Shown here piece after piece: positions 51,253 through 63,179 of a stretch of DNA of 64,000 nt. The stretch is from contig CM114273.1 in the NCBI GenBank assembly GCA_050084515.1, forward strand, positions 11,160,001 to 11,224,000, read 5' to 3'. Origin of the DNA: Blasia pusilla (lineage: Eukaryota > Marchantiophyta > Marchantiopsida > Blasiales). A model generated the notes under the pieces. The model worked only from the letters and a program-made list of their open reading frames with translations. It searched no databases and had not been told where the DNA came from. The translations under genes and the position numbers were made by a program. The stretch's first letter is position 1. Each line of letters starts with the position of its first letter.

Positions 51253-52076
51253 GCTTCTCAAGGATACACACAAACAAGGTTAATTCTGAATGTGTAGAGT
51301 AGTTTGCCCAAAAACCTTGAAGTCGGTAGGATCTAATTTTCCAAATATTCTTAGTTGTTTTCTAGTCTTTACACAAGAGAGCATGACATAAGCAAGCCCT
51401 ATGGCAAAAATTAACCTGATTACTAAAAGACAAGGACCAGACATAGTTGAACCTTGACCTAATTTTATGTCTTGTCATTGCATATCCAAGTATTAGTGGA
51501 AATGTTTGTTTCACATACTTTTGATGAGAACTATACTTGAGAGTTGCAAATTTTGATCTAATAATGAGCATGGATTTATTGCTTGACAAAATTATAACCA
51601 TAATACAGCTCCAAGAAGTGAGAAACCACCCTACTACGACTCAACCGAAAGGCGATGATGGTGTGGATTTCTCCTCTCAACACCTACAAGGTGCTCACTA
51701 TCATAGATGAGATCTACTACCTTTGCTAAGGATCCATTGGTAGCCTGTAGTTTTCAGTTAATGTTTGAAGTCAGCCTAACAGTGCAATGAAGTGTAACAT
51801 AGGGAACCTGATGGAATGTGTCATCTTCTAACCAAGAAGTGAACTCAGGTGTTAGTGGAGCATATGTTTTCACTGTTACTTTAACAATCGATGCATCTCC
51901 AAAGAGATGACTAAGAGCCAAGACATTGAAAGTGATAAAATCTTCTCAATGTGTGCATACTATTGTTGTGTTATCATGGATAAAGTTGATGGCTTGGTTT
52001 TCTGAAACAAAATTACTAGATAAGCATGTGTCAAGTTGGACTTGGGTCGGTTGTGCATATCTGGGAATTGGAGATA

Positions 52077-55000
52077 TTACGTGTCCTCAAACTGTCTCAT
52101 TGCTGTAGATAGTTGATATGTTATAATTTTATCAAAGCATATGGATGAAGTTAGATGGCAACTCGTACAAAAAGAAAATTTTCTATGGTTACACACATGA
52201 GGTAACCGACATATGTCACAGACTAGAACTACTAGTTTACCACCAAATGGATTCATGTTATCATAAGCTGAAACTTCATTTAAGCGCATAGCTATTATTT
52301 GGAGAAGTTTAGGTGTGAACATTGAACATTCATCTATGACGATTACTTGAGCAGATTTCAGTCTTTAGTAATTATCAGAAGTTGCGTGCATAGATGATAG
52401 ATCACCTCTAATGGGTATAGCAAAGGCGGAATGGATAGTGGTTAGCTCACTATGAAGCCTAACGGATGCAATACCTATAGTAGATGTTAGTAATGTACTT
52501 ACTCCTGCATGTCTCCAATACTGATGGATGAAAGTTATGAAGTACGTCTTACCAAACCCAGGAGCATCCTTTAGAAGGACAAGACCAGGTCCGAGACTTT
52601 GCAGAATTTTGAAAAGAGCATTTTGTTCATCATTAAGAGTTGAAATATTTGGTTCTGAATTGTCATGGTTAGATGTAAGACATGAAGGAGTGGGCTTCCT
52701 AGAAGATGTCACAAACATGTCATTGATATCCATGTCTAGCTTAGGCTTGAGAATGTCAATGAGTTTAGCAAGGATCTCTGAGAGATGAACTTGGGCCCAT
52801 AATTTGTTCACAGCATGACTTTTAACTAAAACGTAAACATCTTCAATACTTGTAATAATACTTCTATGCATGCACTCATGCAAGTAAGTCCAAGATTGCG
52901 AATCACAAGAGAGGAGAGAATTCTTAGATCTAAATGAAACATTAGCTAGCAAGGCAGTGTAAAAAAATTCATTCCATCGGTGTAGGGGATGAAAGTTTGT
53001 AAAGCGTACAACCCTTTTTGTTGTGGTGAAAATATTACCAAGATGGTCCAACGCAAAAAAAATAAATCCATTTGTGCAAGTAGGTTTTCAATAGCTCATT
53101 GTTAGACCAATACTCAATAAATGCAAGACTTTCAAGGTGTTGTGGTCTGTTAGAATAGAGAACAATAGGGTGAATACACGGAATAGAGGCATTTTTATGC
53201 AAGGAGCTTCGCTTATGAGGTGGATTAGAGTCAACATAGTGAACAACTTGGGAACGAAAGATTATTGGTATCTGCATGGAGGTCAATGCCGCTCCAATAG
53301 ACGATACTGACTTATTTAACACCATGCCAGAAATTAACTTTAACTTTATATCATCTATTCCTACCAGTCTTAGGCACTTGGCAGTCTTATTGTCAATATC
53401 TAAAGAACCAATTGGTTCAGATTTAAGTGCACATTTGAGCAGATGAAAGGACCAGTCAATGTTGGTTACTCGTTATATGTTCATGTGAGCTCCCCAGAGC
53501 AGTAACAATAGAGGGTGGTAGGGTATAACATTGCGGTGTTCTACAAATGGTCGATAGTAGTTTCATCTCATGGTTGTAGGATCTATATATGGATCAATTT
53601 TCTGGTTTGGAGGTGCAGGAAAACCAAGTCGGCAATAAGGTTTCTGGCTCCTTTTGCGAATAATGCATGCTCCTTCCTTACACTTGTGCAGTTACTTGTT
53701 TAGGACATATTGAGAAAGAATGTCATTTGGAGACAATGTACTTTGGGTAGTAGTTTCAAATGGAGTACAGGAAGGGCTTGACAGAATATACGCAGTTATT
53801 TCTGATGTTACCTGGTCAATGTCCAATTCATACACCCATAGTATCATGTGGCAATGTAGGCTTCCGCGACCTTGCAACTCATACCGCAACAAATAATGAA
53901 GGACATTACCAAGAAATTGTGGGCCACCAAATATGAAATTGGATTAAAAATGCATGTAATCTGAAATGAAAAAGTTAGGCACATTCAGCAGAGGCATCAC
54001 GCCATGTAAATCTGGAATTGAATTTCTTCAAGAGAGATTCAACATCATTATATTCAGGCCACCGGGTAGCTAAGACCTCGTCAGAAGTTAGTGTAAGAAA
54101 AAAGTGGGGCATGCCCCACTTGTGGACCATGGCCTTGAGATCTTTCAAGTGTCTTTGGTGCGAAGAAGGACTTCCAAGAATTTTAGGATTTATAGTATAC
54201 TTTGATAAATAACAATCTAAATCTTGTTCAAGAAGGTCTAGCTTCTCTCGTCTTAGCTTGTCTAGTTCACGGTTTAATATGAAAGACCTACTAGAGGAAC
54301 ATAAGACTATGGATTGAATTAACTGGTGCATTAACAAGGAATTTGGACCATACAATGAGAAAACACTAAAAAACTGCCTTGAACGACTCTGCATGTACTG
54401 AGAAAAGGATGATTGACCTGTGTAGTAACCACGGAGATATGGAAATAAAGAAGGAAAACAAACTTGTCTCCATGGTGAGTTGTGGGTCTAGTGAGGTTCC
54501 TGTATTGTCCGGTAGAAGATTCTCACGTGTTGATGAGTGTGCACGCAAATATAAACTACCATTATCAAATATGTCTGCTGAGTTGCTCTTCCAAACATGT
54601 AATGAATAGGCAACATCTTGCAAAATTTTAAGTTAAGGGTGGTAAGGGTCATAGCTCATACTGTAGGTTACCTGACCCTTGTCTTGAGAGTGTTTGAGAA
54701 TTCCTTCAATTGCTTTAGCATAAAGTATGACTAGTCCAAAAGAAGGGTTTGGTAGTTCTAGTAATGTCTTGTAATTGCTACACAACTTGTTTATTTTGAG
54801 GTTTATGAGAAATATTTCTCGTAGGGCTTCTGGAAATTGTAATGCAAGCAGAGGATTAGGTCCATGAAGGTTCAAACCAACAAGGGGAGAATCTAGAAGT
54901 GAAGTTGCAAAAAAAAAAACCTTTATGGAAGCCATTGTATTTTGCCTCAATACCTATGCGTGAATCTGCAATAGATAGAAGCTGAAGCTCAAGGGGGTTG

Positions 55001-55334
55001 ACACTAAGCACGCGCCTAATGTACATAGTGTCATGTAAACATTCAGTTTAGTCTGTGGTTGGTTTGAAGTACAATGATCCCAGACGTGAAAACATCCTAG
55101 ACCTGGTATAATGTAATCCCTCAAAAATTCGTTACATAGTGCATAAGGTGGATACAGTGTTGAGTGCACTATAGACATCTTAGAACAATTATTATGATAA
55201 AGGACCTGGCCACAATAACCACGACATTGTATTTCCTTGAATGTTTTAGAACATTCTTCCCTCCATCTCAGTAGATGTTCACTTGCAATAGACCATGCAT
55301 CGCAATGAGGTCTACATGCAAGTCTTCTCCCCAA
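52077..55334 (-). mobile_element. Degenerate autonomous Helitron: Rep (HUH) and Pif1-type helicase
   Basis: Fragments on the minus strand follow the order of a Helitron RepHel protein. A Cys/His-bearing N-terminal piece is at 54954-55334. The Helitron-N-like block is at 53975-54394 (MPHFFLTLTSDE, RWPEYND, then DASAECA). The Rep block is at 53692-53947, with the two-histidine motif GRGSLHCHMILW encoded at 53848-53856. Connector sequence at 53035-53325 leads into the helicase at 52077-53051. The Walker A equivalent DAPGFGKT (52545-52568) has lost the first glycine. Motif II is present as VIDECSM and motif III as GGKLVVLVCDICRLP. A TAA at about 52363 interrupts the helicase frame, and the Rep region needs at least one frameshift. 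Rolling-circle transposition is the known role of the family; this copy cannot encode an active enzyme. I could not locate its termini. Confidence 0.8.
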
Positions 55335-56048
55335 GGCAATCCTTGCACGGGCACGAGTTCTACAAAGTTTTAATATGGTTTTATCAAAGGTGATCGATTG
55401 TCTAAATATGTTCGAACGAGTTCACAAGTAAAATATATGTTTGGATGCAGGGTCTAGTGTACTGAGCATCTATGAGAAGTCATGTTCATGTTAACCATAT
55501 TGAAAAAAACAAGTAAAATCTCCAAACACAGGTTAACACGTATCTAGAGTTACTTATTAAAAGGTATGTGGATTATTTCTAGAATGAAGGTAATGTGTTT
55601 GGTGGAAAGTAGTTTGGTTATTGTGACACAGTTACAACCAGTTAACCTTATACATAGAACACTCTACAAAAGCACATGCAATTAACCTTGTACAGAGAAT
55701 TGGTTGTTAGAGGAGCAGCATAATCATTGATAGAAACAGAGTTGGCTTTGTAGACTGATGTCTATCTTTTAATTGATGACAGAGGTCAAAGTGTTGGTCA
55801 CTTGTTGGAAGTGGCTCTTAAGGGGATCAATTCTAGTAATTGCTTTTGCATATGCTATGGAGAAGTGCTAAATAAGGTCTCATATGGTAAGGTAATTAAT
55901 ATATTCATACTGTGGCTATGGCAATTCCACAAGAATGACCACAACTTTGAGGTCCAATCTCAAAATTGGGCACAATTTCTTTGACAACATGAATGACTTA
56001 TTCATCTACAACATTGTCAAATTAACCTCTTTCATTTAAAACTGCCGG

Positions 56049-56390
56049 CGATTGTCGTGTAGCCCGCGGTCTTAACTCCTACGAAAAATTTGGGAACGCC
56101 TCCTCGTTAATTTCTGCCACAAAATTTTGCAAACATTTTCAAGTTAAAGGATGCTTCCAAGAGCACCAACATGGAGAACCTCGTCCCCACACTCAAATTA
56201 TATACAAAATTTGGATAGCGCTTCCGTATGCTACTCTCACGTACAAAAATCTAAATAGCAAATGACACAAACAAGCGGCTCTTGCTTCTATGAGCACTAC
56301 CATGAGCCATTGAATGGAGAACACGGTCCCCAACTTGCACAAATAGTGAAACACCACTGAGCTCCCACATTGTAGAATTCTCGATCTTTG

Positions 56391-56432
<42 letters not shown>

Positions 56433-56854
56433 AGAGGCTTAGGTTACTTACAAGGCTGGGAGGACCATAGTTCCACCGTGTCATGCCAAAATGTTCAATA
56501 CACAGAAAATGAATTCCAAAGCTCTCTCTCCTTGGGTATACATCCTTCCCTCTCCCAAACTCTCTCTATGGTAACCTATGCTCGTAAGTCACCTCTTTGG
56601 CTCTTGATCTGCTATAGGGGGTCAAGGGCCACTTCCCAAAATGGAAAGTAAACTCTACTCCTAATGGTAATTTACGTGAAATATTAAGTTTTATTGTATA
56701 GCTCCAAATGAGTCAAAATGAGAGGGAAACTCACTCTCTCAGGTTATCCAAAGCCTCACCATGTCATGCTTGACCTCTTGAGACTATCCTCCAATATCCT
56801 CGAAGGTGCTTTACTGAGACTCACCGATCGATGTATCCTAAAAGACGTGATATC
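56049..56854 (+). repeat. Dispersed repeat, copy B
   Basis: Second copy of the repeat at 1864-2576, same orientation and longer. It includes a pure CT microsatellite (56393-56430) not present in copy A. Divergence is high, so it is an old family. Confidence 0.7.
56393..56430 (+). repeat. (CT)n microsatellite
   Basis: About 18 uninterrupted CT units inside dispersed repeat copy B. Confidence 0.97.
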
Positions 56855-57267
56855 GTACCTAAGATATATTCTTAATTTTTTGGGACACTTTTCAAATATT
56901 TTACTATTATTTGATGAACCTTTTACTTGGGCTTGGTACACAACAATATGTACTAAATATTAGGTAGTTTTAAAAGTACCGAAATTTGCTTGTGTGAAGT
57001 GAATTGTAAGAGTATGATTGGGTACCTTACAATCAACCATATAAATTTATCCTTATTAGTTTCATTTATTTCTAAGAGGATTACCATGCCATCTTGACAT
57101 GAGCAATTGGATCATAGATTTTTTCATTACATTTTATTCCATACATAGTAAAGAAAGTTTTAAAGATGTAAAAATATGATTTGATTCCTCTTAATCCTCC
57201 TAGGTAGTTAAGATTGGAAATTTTCTCCTTTGCGGTTTTTAAAATAAAAATTTTAAATAATAACTAT

Positions 57268-57301
57268 ATTGGGCTTGTGCTGTGCTATGCACAAGCCCAA
57301 T
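57268..57301. repeat. 13-bp inverted repeat
   Basis: Arms 57268-57280 and 57289-57301 (ATTGGGCTTGTGC and its exact complement) flank an 8-nt loop. It resembles the subterminal hairpin of a Helitron but has no CTAG nearby. Confidence 0.85.
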
Positions 57302-57615
57302 AAAATGGTAAAGTTTTGATAATTGTGAGTGGACCTTGTTCCATCCAACTTTGCCCAAAATTAAACCCCACTTCCCCATACATTAAAGTCCATTCCTCCT
57401 AAAAGATTCAACCCCAATCATGAACAAAATAAAATAATTTGTCATATTGTGTTGCTATGTTGTTTTTTCTGTGCATAGGCATTTGATAATAATAATATGG
57501 ATAGTGATTAGGATGAAAATGTGTTTATTCCATTTAAAAGTATAATATTATCGACACATGTTTTTAAGCCATTCTATTGAGGAAAGTGTGACAGGCGTGC
57601 ATGACACATGCAACA

Positions 57616-57835
57616 TCTATATTTTTATGGGAGAGTGCCTTCTTGATTTGCAAACACCTCTCTGTTTGACACGTGGCAACTAGGCATCAAGAAAATGTTT
57701 CTCCTTATGCAAGCACCAAGAAAAAGGTTTGAATTTGTGTGTTGCATCATTAATCCCTTCCCTTCATAAGGTATACATTTACAAAAGTTCTCCAAACACT
57801 TTTTATTCATGTGCATCGCATGAGCACCTTACTAG
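57616..57835 (+). mobile_element. Short non-autonomous Helitron, copy 1 (220 bp)
   Basis: Starts with TCTATATTTTTATGGGAGAG after an A and ends with GCATCGCATGAGCACC then TTACTAG. It shares its 5' and 3' thirds with two further copies at 58175 and 58384. It has no coding capacity. The flanking base after CTAG is A rather than the usual T. Confidence 0.75.
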
Positions 57836-58174
57836 AATGCATATAGTTGATTGACATGAGATCCCATGCAATTAGTTTTTGGAAGAAAAGGAAAAGATGG
57901 TGGAGTCGGTTTAAGAAGACTTAAAATTCCCTCATAATCTTCAATAGGACTCACAACTTAATGAAGGAATTTTTTTTTTCAATAGTTCCATTCTTTTAAA
58001 AGTTTGAAGTAAAAAAATAGCTTAGAGTATACATCTATATACTAATTGGAGAATGCAATTTTATTTGTAGTTGCTTCTCTGTCTAATACATGTCACTATA
58101 TTTCTTTCAAAAATACTTTTGGTCATTTTAAGGAGATTGTATAAAGATTGATAAGGAGAGTTACATTTTAAACA

Positions 58175-58383
58175 TCTATATTATTATGGGAGAGTGCCTT
58201 CTTGATTTGCAAACATCTCTATGCTTGACATCTGGCAACTTGATAACAAGAAAATATTTCACATGTTGCGGGCAGAAAGAAAAAAATGAATTTATGTGCA
58301 ACATCATTAATCTCTTCCTTCACGGGCTATACACTAGCTTTTCAAACACTTTTTTATTTTTCGTGCATCGCACGAGCACCTTA
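58175..58383 (+). mobile_element. Short non-autonomous Helitron, copy 2 (209 bp, lacks terminal CTAG)
   Basis: Begins TCTATATTATTATGGGAGAG after an A. It ends with the hairpin TCGTGCATCGCACGA and GCACCTTA, where the terminal CTAG should follow. Instead the TCTATATT start of copy 3 begins immediately. Confidence 0.75.
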
Positions 58384-58597
58384 TCTATATTATTATGGGA
58401 GAGTGCCTTCTTGATTTGTAAACACCTTTTTGCTTGACACTTGGCAACTCGGCAACAGGAAAATATTTCACATGCTATAGGCAACAAGAAAAAAATTTGA
58501 GCATGTGGAACATAATTAATCTCTTCCCTTCATGGACTATACACTAACTCTTCAAACACTTTTTTATTTCCCATGCATCGCATAGACACCTTACTAG
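58384..58597 (+). mobile_element. Short non-autonomous Helitron, copy 3 (214 bp)
   Basis: Directly abuts copy 2, head to tail. It begins TCTATATTATTATGGGAGAG and ends ACACCTTACTAG, followed by T. Its terminal palindrome is partly eroded (CATGCATCGCATAG). Confidence 0.75.
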
Positions 58598-59009
58598 TAA
58601 GCTATTAATAAGGGATTCGTACATGGTCCTACTTGTTTATCAAATTATTGAATAAATTATAAATTTTTTAATCTATAGTAGTGAGGACCCATAAGGGACT
58701 TGCGATGCATGAATCCCTATTTAAATATTCACTCTTCTTACCAATTTCTCTTCGTATGACCTCCACTTTAGGTGACCAAACGTATTTTGAAAGAAAAATG
58801 ATGCCACTTGTCAAAAGTTGCAAAAAATTGCACCCTCCTATTAATATACATAGACACTCTCTATCTATTAGTCCTCAGCTCGAGTACTAATTGGACTCTT
58901 TCTGTAGCTCCCTGTCCATGGTGTGCATGCTAAATAGGGCGGGTAGATCTCTAGAGAAATGCACGACGAAACCAAGAGAAGTTTGGGTGATAGAGACCCT
59001 GAGCGCTGT

Positions 59010-59322
59010 AAGAAAGAGCTCCACTATCCAAAATACTCAAGTGCCAAACTGCTAAGCCAAAGAGCTCGACTGTCAAACACTCGAGACCCGAGCTGCTAAG
59101 CGGAAAGAGCCCGGCCGTAAAAAATGACTCAATGGGGAGTTGCTAGGGAAGGAGCCTGACTGTCTAAAAACCCCCGAGACCGTAAGAGCTCGACTGTCAA
59201 AAATATCCGAGAGCCAAACTGCTACGGAGAGAGCCAGAGTGTCAAAAACACCCGAGAGGGGAGCTGCAAGGGAAAGAGCTCGACTGTCACAAAACCATGA
59301 GCGCAGAACAGCTAAGCCAAAT
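59010..59322 (+). repeat. Minisatellite, about seven units of 33-51 bp
   Basis: Degenerate tandem units start near 59010, 59061, 59107, 59154, 59187, 59231 and 59276. The consensus begins AGAGCTCGACTGTCAAAAA and continues with CACCCGAGA and GAGCTGCTAAG. A second two-unit repeat follows at 59338-59400 and 59414-59477. Confidence 0.8.
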
Positions 59323-59867
59323 ATGATTTTCAAAGTAGAGATCCGAGTGGAGTTGGAGTCTCGAACCGAATTGCAAACCACAAACACATGTTGAGAGTCC
59401 AACTGTCAAAAAAGAGACCCGAGTGCAGTTCAAGTCTCAAACGAAATTGCAAACAACAAACATACGTTGAGAGACCCAATCTACAAAGCCGTTGGAGAAG
59501 TTTGAGAGAGAAATAGAGGAGTTGCTCGGGAGTTGGAGCTGCGCAAACTGAGAAGATGACAGTTTGTGGAGAAAAGAAGGCGCCCAAAGCATGAAGACAA
59601 GCAGGCGGCCTGCGTGCGCTCTCAAGCGTAAGCGGGGAGAAACAGAGGAGGAATTCAATTCTCCCAGGGAGAACGGAGAGAATCGAGTAGCAATCGGGTA
59701 GCGTAATCGAGTAGCGAGGGACGGCAATAATCAGGTAGAAAGGATAGTCCTACTAGGTCCTGTGCGCTCTTGAGTGCGCTCTAGAGCACACACGATGAGA
59801 AACGAAGTCGAGTACTTGGCTACGTTTGTGACAATTGCTCGAAGGGGGGAGGGATGCAGCCGGCCAA

Positions 59868-59891
59868 GGCAGCGGCAGCGGCAGCGGCAGC
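59868..59891 (+). repeat. (GGCAGC)4 microsatellite
   Basis: Four exact hexamer units in a short GC-rich stretch. Confidence 0.95.
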
Positions 59892-60299
59892 GCTGCGAGA
59901 AGAGAGCGCAACGTGAGCAAAGAAGTGAGGGAGAGGGTGGGGACAATGGGGATAGGGGATCACAATCTGGCAGCTCAAACCCTGAGTCGTCAGATTCACT
60001 ATCTAACGGCCTACTTTGTTTGGTCGTTAGATAGGAGATTGGTTCATTGTGGCCCTTTAATTTAGAGGCGGCCTTAGTAGGGTACGAGGGCTAGGTTCGG
60101 GCCTAGGGTTGGGAGGGCTAGGTTAGGGCCAAGTTGGGACTACCGAACCTGGCTGTTTTATTCATTTCCTCAGAATTATTTTTTTAAATGGCATTTTGTC
60201 CCTTTTAAACATTTTTTTCCCTCTCTTTCCAATTTTGTACTCTTGAAGAATATATCTTTTTATTCAACGAAGACTCTTGTACATTATGATTTTGATTAT

Positions 60300-61449
60300 G
60301 ATTATTTATTAGTATGAGGAAGAATGAGTGAATAACGAAGCTCCTGGGACAAGGTAGAGAGATTAGAGATCAAGGATTTGCCTTAGAGGAGAGGAAAAGG
60401 CAATAACGAAGTCTCAAGACTCAGAACGAAGCTTAACGAAGCTTAACAAAGCTCAACGAAGATGTACGAAGCTCTGTCTACGAAGTGCTTCGCTACATAT
60501 CGAAGCATAACGAAGAAAAGAAGAAAGAAGTACTTCGCTCTTGTACGAAGCACGAAGCACGAAGCACCGGAAATAAGAACGAAGTATGGAGTACTTCGTC
60601 CTCATGAAGTCGAGCGAAGCGAAGCTAAGAATGACTGTGATTTCAAGCGACGCATGTTAGAACAGTTAGAATAGGAAAGAGCACGACCCTTTGTATCAAA
60701 TTGGTAGTTAGGACAATTTTGTACCGCGGATTCACAGGGATCGTAGGAAAAGCTAAGAGAACCATAGATCTAGGTAGTTAGAAATAGTGAAGAGACACTA
60801 GCTTCATCAAGAACGTTTCAAATCTTTGGATCACTTCCACTCCAGCGAATATTTAAGAAGCAAGGCAGAAGCCATAATCATCATTCTCTTACAAAGTCCT
60901 TATGTTGTAGGAATGGTCCAAGCAAGAGAGTAGTACCCTCTCGAGCTTGTATACACTTTGAAGCTTTCTCGTTCTTGATGGAGTAGTAAAGCAATCATTC
61001 ATTCATTCTGATGTGCGATGCTTATGTCTGAGTATTCTTTTTGGGTCTGCAGAGTGAAGAGTGAATCAGGCAAACCTTTCTCATCAGTGAAATAATCAAC
61101 CTGAGTTGTAGGAAATCTGTTTGACTGAGAGTAACCTGCCGAGACAGATTGAGTTTCGAAAGTAGGAAAAGCCAGCTTTTGTGTTGAGATCTCTGTGAGG
61201 TTTCTTGATGTCGAGAGGAAAATCTACCTGAACATGTTGTCAATTCCACTAGAGAGAATCGAGAAAAGATCCTTTGGTACTAAGAAAGATCAGAAGATAT
61301 TGATAAGACATTGAATATAACTCACACACATTTAAATACAACTATTACAACAGAATTGTAATTGCGAACTCTCTTTTCATCAAACAATGATCCTTTTGGG
61401 GATCGAACTTATTAAAACGACTATAAAATAGAAACGCTTATACATTACA
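60300..61449 (+). repeat. Presumed 5' LTR of a retrotransposon
   Basis: The right edge is inferred from CATTACA at 61443-61449, 17 nt before the primer-binding site. The left edge is uncertain. The CGAAGC cluster would lie in U3, and ATATTTAAG (60849-60857) could be the TATA element. No second LTR lies in the window, so the boundaries cannot be checked by comparison. Confidence 0.35.
60335..60630 (+). repeat. Cluster of ACGAAGC motifs in presumed LTR
   Basis: More than fifteen copies of CGAAG occur, mostly ACGAAGC and some as the reverse complement CTTCG, at irregular short spacing (for example three in a row near 60544-60565). Oppositely oriented copies create small palindromes such as CGAAGTGCTTCG. 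Confidence 0.85.
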
Positions 61450-61466
61450 TATAGCAAGAAACTTTT

Positions 61467-61484
61467 TGGTGCCGCTGCCGGGGA
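61467..61484 (+). other. Primer-binding site, tRNA-Asp type
   Basis: TGGTGCCGCTGCCGGGGA matches 16 of 18 bases of the complement of the 3' end of plant tRNA-Asp (TGGCGCCGTTGCCGGGGA). That primer is typical of Athila/Tat-like Ty3 elements. Confidence 0.75.
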
Positions 61485-61624
61485 TCATATTCTTTGCTAA
61501 AAAGGGAGAGAGATACATGGGGAATCCGGGAGCGGGGAAAGAAGCCTCATCTCTTGGAAGACCCAACCAGCTAGTTCTTAGTGAAGACCATCTGATATCT
61601 CTAGCTATCCCCCTCAAACAATGA

Positions 61625-62997
61625 ATGAAAGAAGATAACAACAGATTTGCTGCATTGATGCTAGAAAAGATAGAACAATTAATTAGTCTTGTCAACAAAC
61701 CAGTCGCCGAACGGTGCTCCGCCCATGAACGTCAGTTGTACTTGGTGATGACCCGGTACTTCTGTTTATGGGAGGAAAACATGGCAGGAAGATTAAGAGC
61801 ACCTAGCACACTTCTGTAGGCTTAAGAAGTAGAAACATTTAAAACCTTTTTGCGACCGTGGGTGCGGAAGCAAGTTCCCGGATCCCAGAAGGGGCTCATG
61901 GAAGGCTCCCGGCCCTCTTCGCGAGATCAATGAGCCGATCGACGGAGTAAGCAACAAGAAGATCACATGGCTTGGAGACCTCCTGGGCTGTCTCCCGGTC
62001 TTCGTCTTCGCACGAAGCCCAAGAGCAAGAAGAGAGACAGGAACAAACTCTCCACTACGTCCCCTGCCAGTTTGCAGTTCGACTAAGAGTCAACCTGGGA
62101 CCCCTTTGGGGAGTCAGGGGACGCGGAGCCGACCAAATCAACTAGAGCGGAGCCGCTACCTCCTCCCTCATGAGCCTCAAGCCCGGGACCCAGCAGCAGA
62201 CCATTCCCCATGGCCAATACTAGGAAAACGCTGCTAAGGTACCTCACCTTTGCTGGGGGATGGCGAGATGATGTGGACAACTTTGTGCAGGAATTTACCC
62301 ATGTAGCCAAGGCAAATGGGGAAGGCTCAGAGGAGGATTTGTTGCGAGTCTTTCCTGGCCTGCTCAAGAAGCAAGCAAGCCAGTGGTACGAGGGTCTCGG
62401 AGCGGACGTCACAAAAACATGGAAAAGGGTATTGAGTCCTTCCTATATGAGTTCCGCGACCTGGATTTCGAGGACACGCTTCTTACGAAGCTTCGGGACC
62501 TGAAACGAAAAAAGAAGGAAACTCTCCGGGAGTACACACAAAGGTTTCGCAGCCTGGTGAATAAACTGGAACACACCACTACCTCGCAATTGGTAGATTG
62601 GTTCGTGTTAGGACTGTCCAAAGAAATGGACCGGTACTGCCGGCGAGGCCAACGAGATTCCTTGGAAGCAGTCATAGCCTCCGCAGAGGCTTACGAAGCC
62701 TCAAAGAAGTCCCGTAAAACATGAAGACGGCGTCACCAACGTCGAGGTTCGTTGCAAACTAGTGTTTTTTCGGAAGACGAAGCGTCTTCCACAGACACGG
62801 AATCCTCTATAGGGGATACTTCGGAGTCCTCGGACTCTGAAAAAAATTTAAAATCTAAATGGAAAGGAAAAAGCACGCACCACCACTCTCCCAAGCACCG
62901 AAGGAAAACCCGACCCACAAAGCACCTTCCCCAGCGGTCTGAAAGTCCAGTAAGGGGGACAGCAAGGAAGGCCGGAAAGTCGGCCATGAAATCTTAG
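61625..62997 (+). pseudogene. LTR retrotransposon gag, interrupted
   Basis: The capsid region starts around the ATG at 62210. It has LTFAGGWRDDVDNFVQEFT, and KKQASQWYEGLGADVTKTW before a frameshift near 62425. The same protein continues in the next frame (62383-62724: FLYEFRDLDFEDTLL, LREYTQRFRSLVNKLE, a pattern of Retrotrans_gag domains). A TGA at 62722 is followed in the same frame by a Ser/Glu-rich then basic segment (to 62997), as expected for a nucleocapsid-like tail, but no CCHC knuckle is seen. A separate open stretch at 61625-61819 in the starting frame may be the degraded gag N-terminus. No protease, reverse transcriptase or integrase follows within the window. Confidence 0.75.
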
Positions 62998-63179
62998 CAT
63001 AAAAAACACACGTTGAAGATGAACTCATCCCCGAAACATCTCCAATGTAAGTTTTCTACATTAACGCTCATTTAGCATGTCCAATTTACCACCTTATAAA
63101 ATCTTGAGTTTTCATTTAATTTTGTAAGCTTTTAACATTCATATGTTGTTCCAGACTTCCAATCCCATTGAATCCTGTC

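Noticed and set aside
59010-59322. Regular repeats that might suggest a CRISPR array
   Set aside because: Units are contiguous and degenerate with no unique spacers, and the sequence context is a plant nuclear genome.
59073-59402. 109-codon minus-strand frame with internal repeats
   Set aside because: It is simply the translation of the minisatellite.
60070-60135. CTAGGGTT-like words suggesting an interstitial telomere
   Set aside because: Units are irregular and do not form a TTTAGGG array.
60462-60674. 70-codon plus-strand frame
   Set aside because: Translation of the CGAAGC motif cluster in a presumed LTR.
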